NCBI GenBank assembly: GCA_023382675.1
Contig: JAHDWN010000002.1
Location: forward strand, 89,340 to 153,339
DNA from: Anaerolineae bacterium
Lineage (GTDB): Bacteria > Chloroflexota > Anaerolineae > Aggregatilineales > Phototrophicaceae
Direction: 5' to 3'
Length of the DNA: 64,000 nucleotides
Positions 61,762 through 64,000 of the stretch are shown piece by piece (within the stretch, counting starts at the first letter, position 1; every line of letters begins with the position of its first letter). The position numbers were made by a program, and so were the translations under genes. The notes beneath the pieces are model-generated. The model was given only the letters and a program-made list of their open reading frames with translations. It had not been told where the DNA came from and made no database searches.

Positions 61762-62738
61762 GTGATGAGTCAACAGCCTTTGCAGCACGCATCCGCGAAC
61801 GCTATCCCGAAGGGCTTACGGGCGTGTTTGCCGTGGGCGGGACGCGCACAACCTTTGTGCTCGAACAAACCCGGAACTCCAACACGCCCGGACGGATACA
61901 AGACTTCTCAGCCCACGGCGAATATCTGATCACGCGTTACTGGCAGCTCATTCGCAACTACTTTGATCTGGGCGGCCAGAACGCCATCGTGACCATGTTC
62001 TCATTTCGCGGTTTTTATAACCGGGGCGCAGAATATTCCGAGTTGGTGACGCAGGAGATGCTGCGGCTGATTGACGGCGGCTCGATTGAGTTCTACCGTC
62101 AGAACGAGATCGATCCCTATTTCGTCGGCATCGATACGCTGCTGCACCTGCCGCCGGACAGCCTGCCCTACCGCGTGGGGCGGCAACTGGCGGACTTCCA
62201 GGCAAGCTGGCCCTACCAGCCAGGGCGCTGCAAAGTCTTGTGGGAGATGGCCTCCATCCCGCTCTTTTCGTTCTGGAAAGCCTACCGCGCCCTGAGCGAC
62301 GAGGAAAGCGCGGCCTTCGACGCGGAACTGGCAGCCCAGGATAATCTGGAAGAAGTCAACCGCGCGCTCTATCGCCGCTTCTCGAAGACGGCCTTTGGCA
62401 CCGAAGTGCCCATGCCCCACTTCTACCTGGGCACGAACAAGAGCGGCGATCTCAAGTGGCGCTCGCCGATGCCGCTGGCGCTCACCAGCGGGGACTACAT
62501 GCGCATGTTCTACACGCCGTATCCGACGTTGTTCATCACGCGCGAGACGCTGCAAACGATCTTGACCGATCTCGCCTTCAAGGATCGCTTCTATTCGGAC
62601 AAGACGGATTACGACGGCAAGTACACCCGCGAACTGATCGAGGCGGAATACGAGCGCGTGATGCAGCTCAGCGCCGATCCGCAGACTACGCTCGGCCTAT
62701 CACGGCGGGTGGCACAGGGCCAGAACGGCAAAGCCTGA
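61758..62738 (+). CDS. Rv3378c-like diterpene synthase/prenyl transferase (tuberculosinol or kolavelool synthase family)
   Basis: The protein (326 aa) aligns, from memory, along its length with M. tuberculosis Rv3378c: GVFAVGGTRTTFVLEQ against the early FDGTRRW-type segment, FSFRGFYNRGAEYSELV against FSDDLLDRGDRYI, FYRQNEI against SFYKEHEV, and MFYTPYPTLFITRETLQTIL against the late tyrosine-rich block. Rv3378c has a cis-prenyltransferase fold and acts on tuberculosinyl diphosphate made by Rv3377c. The catalytic Asp of the DG(T/N)R motif appears to be Gly here (VGGTRT). The gene overlaps the STAS-like gene by four bases. The Herpetosiphon kolavelool synthase is the nearest relative I recall. 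Confidence 0.85.
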   Translation: MSDESTAFAARIRERYPEGLTGVFAVGGTRTTFVLEQTRNSNTPGRIQDFSAHGEYLITRYWQLIRNYFDLGGQNAIVTMFSFRGFYNRGAEYSELVTQEMLRLIDGGSIEFYRQNEIDPYFVGIDTLLHLPPDSLPYRVGRQLADFQASWPYQPGRCKVLWEMASIPLFSFWKAYRALSDEESAAFDAELAAQDNLEEVNRALYRRFSKTAFGTEVPMPHFYLGTNKSGDLKWRSPMPLALTSGDYMRMFYTPYPTLFITRETLQTILTDLAFKDRFYSDKTDYDGKYTRELIEAEYERVMQLSADPQTTLGLSRRVAQGQNGKA

Positions 62739-62763
62739 TCACTGAGCCGCGTAAACAGGTGAA

Positions 62764-63756
62764 ATGACAGCAGCCATGGACAACCGACCGGTTTCGATTC
62801 ACGTGCGCCATCTCACCCGCACCTATCCAGGCCGGGGGCGCGACAAACAGCCGGTGATCGCCAACGACAACCTCAGCTTCGAGGTGCGCCGAGGCGAGAT
62901 CTTCGGCTTGCTCGGCGCGAACGGCGCGGGCAAGACCACGCTCATCTACCAGTTGATGGGCCTGATGCAGCCTGACGCGGGCGAGATCAGCCTGGAAGGC
63001 ATCGACGTGATCCGCACACCCGACAAAGTCAAGCAGATCGTCGGCTTCCTGCCGCAGACTGGCCTGCCGATGCGCTACGTCGAGGTCGAGCGCGCGCTGC
63101 ATTACACCGGTCGCCTGCGTGGACAGACCGATACCGACGCCCGCCAGCAAGCACGATTGCTGATCGACGAGCTTGGCATCGGCGACCATGCCCAGCGCTT
63201 CGTCAACAAGTTGAGCGGCGGGATGCTGCGCCTCGCTAATTTCGCCATGGCGCTGATGGGCTGGCCGCAGGTGCTGATCCTCGACGAGCCGACCAACGAG
63301 CTTGATCCGCACAAGCGGCGCGTCGTCTGGGAGATGATCGCGCGCCTCAATCGCGAGCGCGGCGTCACCTGCATCCTGGTGACGCACAACGTCCTCGAAG
63401 CCGAGCGGGTTATCCAGCACGTCGCCGTCATGAAGGCGGGCCGGATCGTCGCCCAGGGCACGCCCGGCGCGCTCAAGCTTTACACCGGCGCGAAGGTGCG
63501 CCTGGAATTCCGCCTCAAAGATGGCGAGCAGCTTGCCGAGGATGAATTGCACGCCCTCGCGGCGCTCGGCACGGTCGATAGCACGCGGCAGGACGAGTAC
63601 TGCCTGCATCTCCAGCCGGAGACGGTCAGCGCCGCCACTGACAGCCTGATGAATCGCATCGGCCTGGCGCGGCTGGACGACTTCCGCCTTGCGCCGCCGA
63701 CGCTCGAAGAGGTCTACCTCGAATTCGATTCCGAGCAGCAAGGAGTCTCACGCTGA
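62764..63756 (+). CDS. ABC transporter ATP-binding protein
   Basis: This 330-aa ATPase has Walker A LLGANGAGKTTLIYQ (about residue 55), a Q-loop in GFLPQTGLP, the signature NKLSGGMLRLAN, Walker B VLILDEPTNELDP and the H-loop in ILVTHN. The C-terminal ~95 residues are typical of ABC-2 exporters of drugs, lipids or polysaccharides. It starts 25 bases after the Rv3378c-like gene and overlaps the downstream permease, so it belongs to the cassette. Export of the diterpenoid is a reasonable inference. Confidence 0.95.
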   Translation: MTAAMDNRPVSIHVRHLTRTYPGRGRDKQPVIANDNLSFEVRRGEIFGLLGANGAGKTTLIYQLMGLMQPDAGEISLEGIDVIRTPDKVKQIVGFLPQTGLPMRYVEVERALHYTGRLRGQTDTDARQQARLLIDELGIGDHAQRFVNKLSGGMLRLANFAMALMGWPQVLILDEPTNELDPHKRRVVWEMIARLNRERGVTCILVTHNVLEAERVIQHVAVMKAGRIVAQGTPGALKLYTGAKVRLEFRLKDGEQLAEDELHALAALGTVDSTRQDEYCLHLQPETVSAATDSLMNRIGLARLDDFRLAPPTLEEVYLEFDSEQQGVSR

Positions 63757-64000
63757 ACCTATCACGCGCGCAAACCCCGGCGGAGGCCGCGCCGCTCGCG
63801 CCGGTCGCGCCGGTTCAGGGGCTGCCCAAGTTCTTCATCGACCTCAAGTACCTGTGGCTGGAGCAGATGCTGGAAATCCGCACCATCTGGTACTGGTATC
63901 TCCTCTTCTCGCTCTTTCTGCCGCTGGCGATGGTCTTCGGCTTCGCGCGCATGGGCAGCGGCCTGACCGACCGCGCCAGCCTGATCTACATCATCAGCGG
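63753..64000 (+). CDS. ABC-2 type permease, 3' truncated by the window, apparent CTG start
   Basis: The visible 82 codons encode a Pro/Ala-rich leader, then FFIDLKYLWLEQMLEIRTIW and the first membrane helix (WYWYLLFSLFLPLAMVFGFA), typical of ABC-2 permeases. No ATG or GTG lies in frame before the conserved region: the only plausible start is CTG at 63753, with AAGGAG seven bases upstream and a four-base overlap with the ATPase stop (CTGA). It pairs with the ATPase at 62764. Confidence 0.8.
   Translation, partial: MNLSRAQTPAEAAPLAPVAPVQGLPKFFIDLKYLWLEQMLEIRTIWYWYLLFSLFLPLAMVFGFARMGSGLTDRASLIYIIS

Overview
The window is a 64 kb chromosomal segment from a GC-rich bacterium, most likely a member of the Chloroflexota (Anaerolineae-like). 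This placement is an inference. It rests on a ba3-type cytochrome oxidase with lipoprotein-anchored partners, secreted proteins with Thr/Pro-rich linkers, an LPXTG-like sorting signal, a Flp-type prepilin leader on a giant surface protein, and a diterpene gene pair resembling one known from Herpetosiphon. There is no rRNA, prophage, intact insertion sequence or CRISPR array.

Layout. 1-4 kb: a DinB-type protein fragment and a tightly packed 2-oxoacid dehydrogenase operon (E1 alpha, E1 beta, E2) ending in a strong terminator. 4-11 kb: a WD40 lipid- or cell-surface protein, a TIR-domain protein, a CcrM-like orphan adenine methyltransferase, a membrane protein with duplicated helix-hairpin-helix modules and a second E2 with two E1/E3-binding domains. 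11-19 kb: an SdrD/DUF11 surface protein with an LPRTG signal, then a respiratory block (redox-dead TlpA-like lipoprotein, cytochrome c lipoprotein, ba3 oxidase subunits IIa, II and I, Sco copper chaperone). 19-35 kb: two histidine kinases, a lone receiver, CBS proteins, a GH36 alpha-galactosidase, a phosphate transport operon (Pit plus DUF47) preceded by four 11-bp-spaced Pho-box-like repeats, a GT-C-like membrane protein, TPR and XRE regulators, and tRNA-Leu(CAG). 35-53 kb: a DivIC-like protein, YgfZ coupled to a guanylate-kinase-like fusion, the giant prepilin-like protein, folD, S1-domain and PPC-domain proteins, YceI, a DMT transporter and a DUF433/DUF5615 toxin-antitoxin locus with a nonsense codon in the toxin.

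53-64 kb is the accessory part. mutS is followed by a Uma2 gene sandwiched between two copies of the mutS 3' end, then a TIR-NACHT-HEAT protein of the kind found in antiphage defence, a gene-poor stretch with a small inverted-repeat element, and a diterpene cassette. The cassette has a class II diterpene cyclase (DLDD motif), a small SpoIIAA/STAS-like protein, a homologue of Mycobacterium tuberculosis Rv3378c, and an ABC transporter whose permease appears to start at CTG. The Rv3377c/Rv3378c-like pair with a coupled STAS-like gene and exporter is the most exciting system I see here.

Several genes carry a TATAAT-like box only 6-8 bases before the ATG, so leaderless transcription looks common. 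Gene starts were chosen from ribosome binding sites, overlaps and family alignments from memory; no database search was possible.
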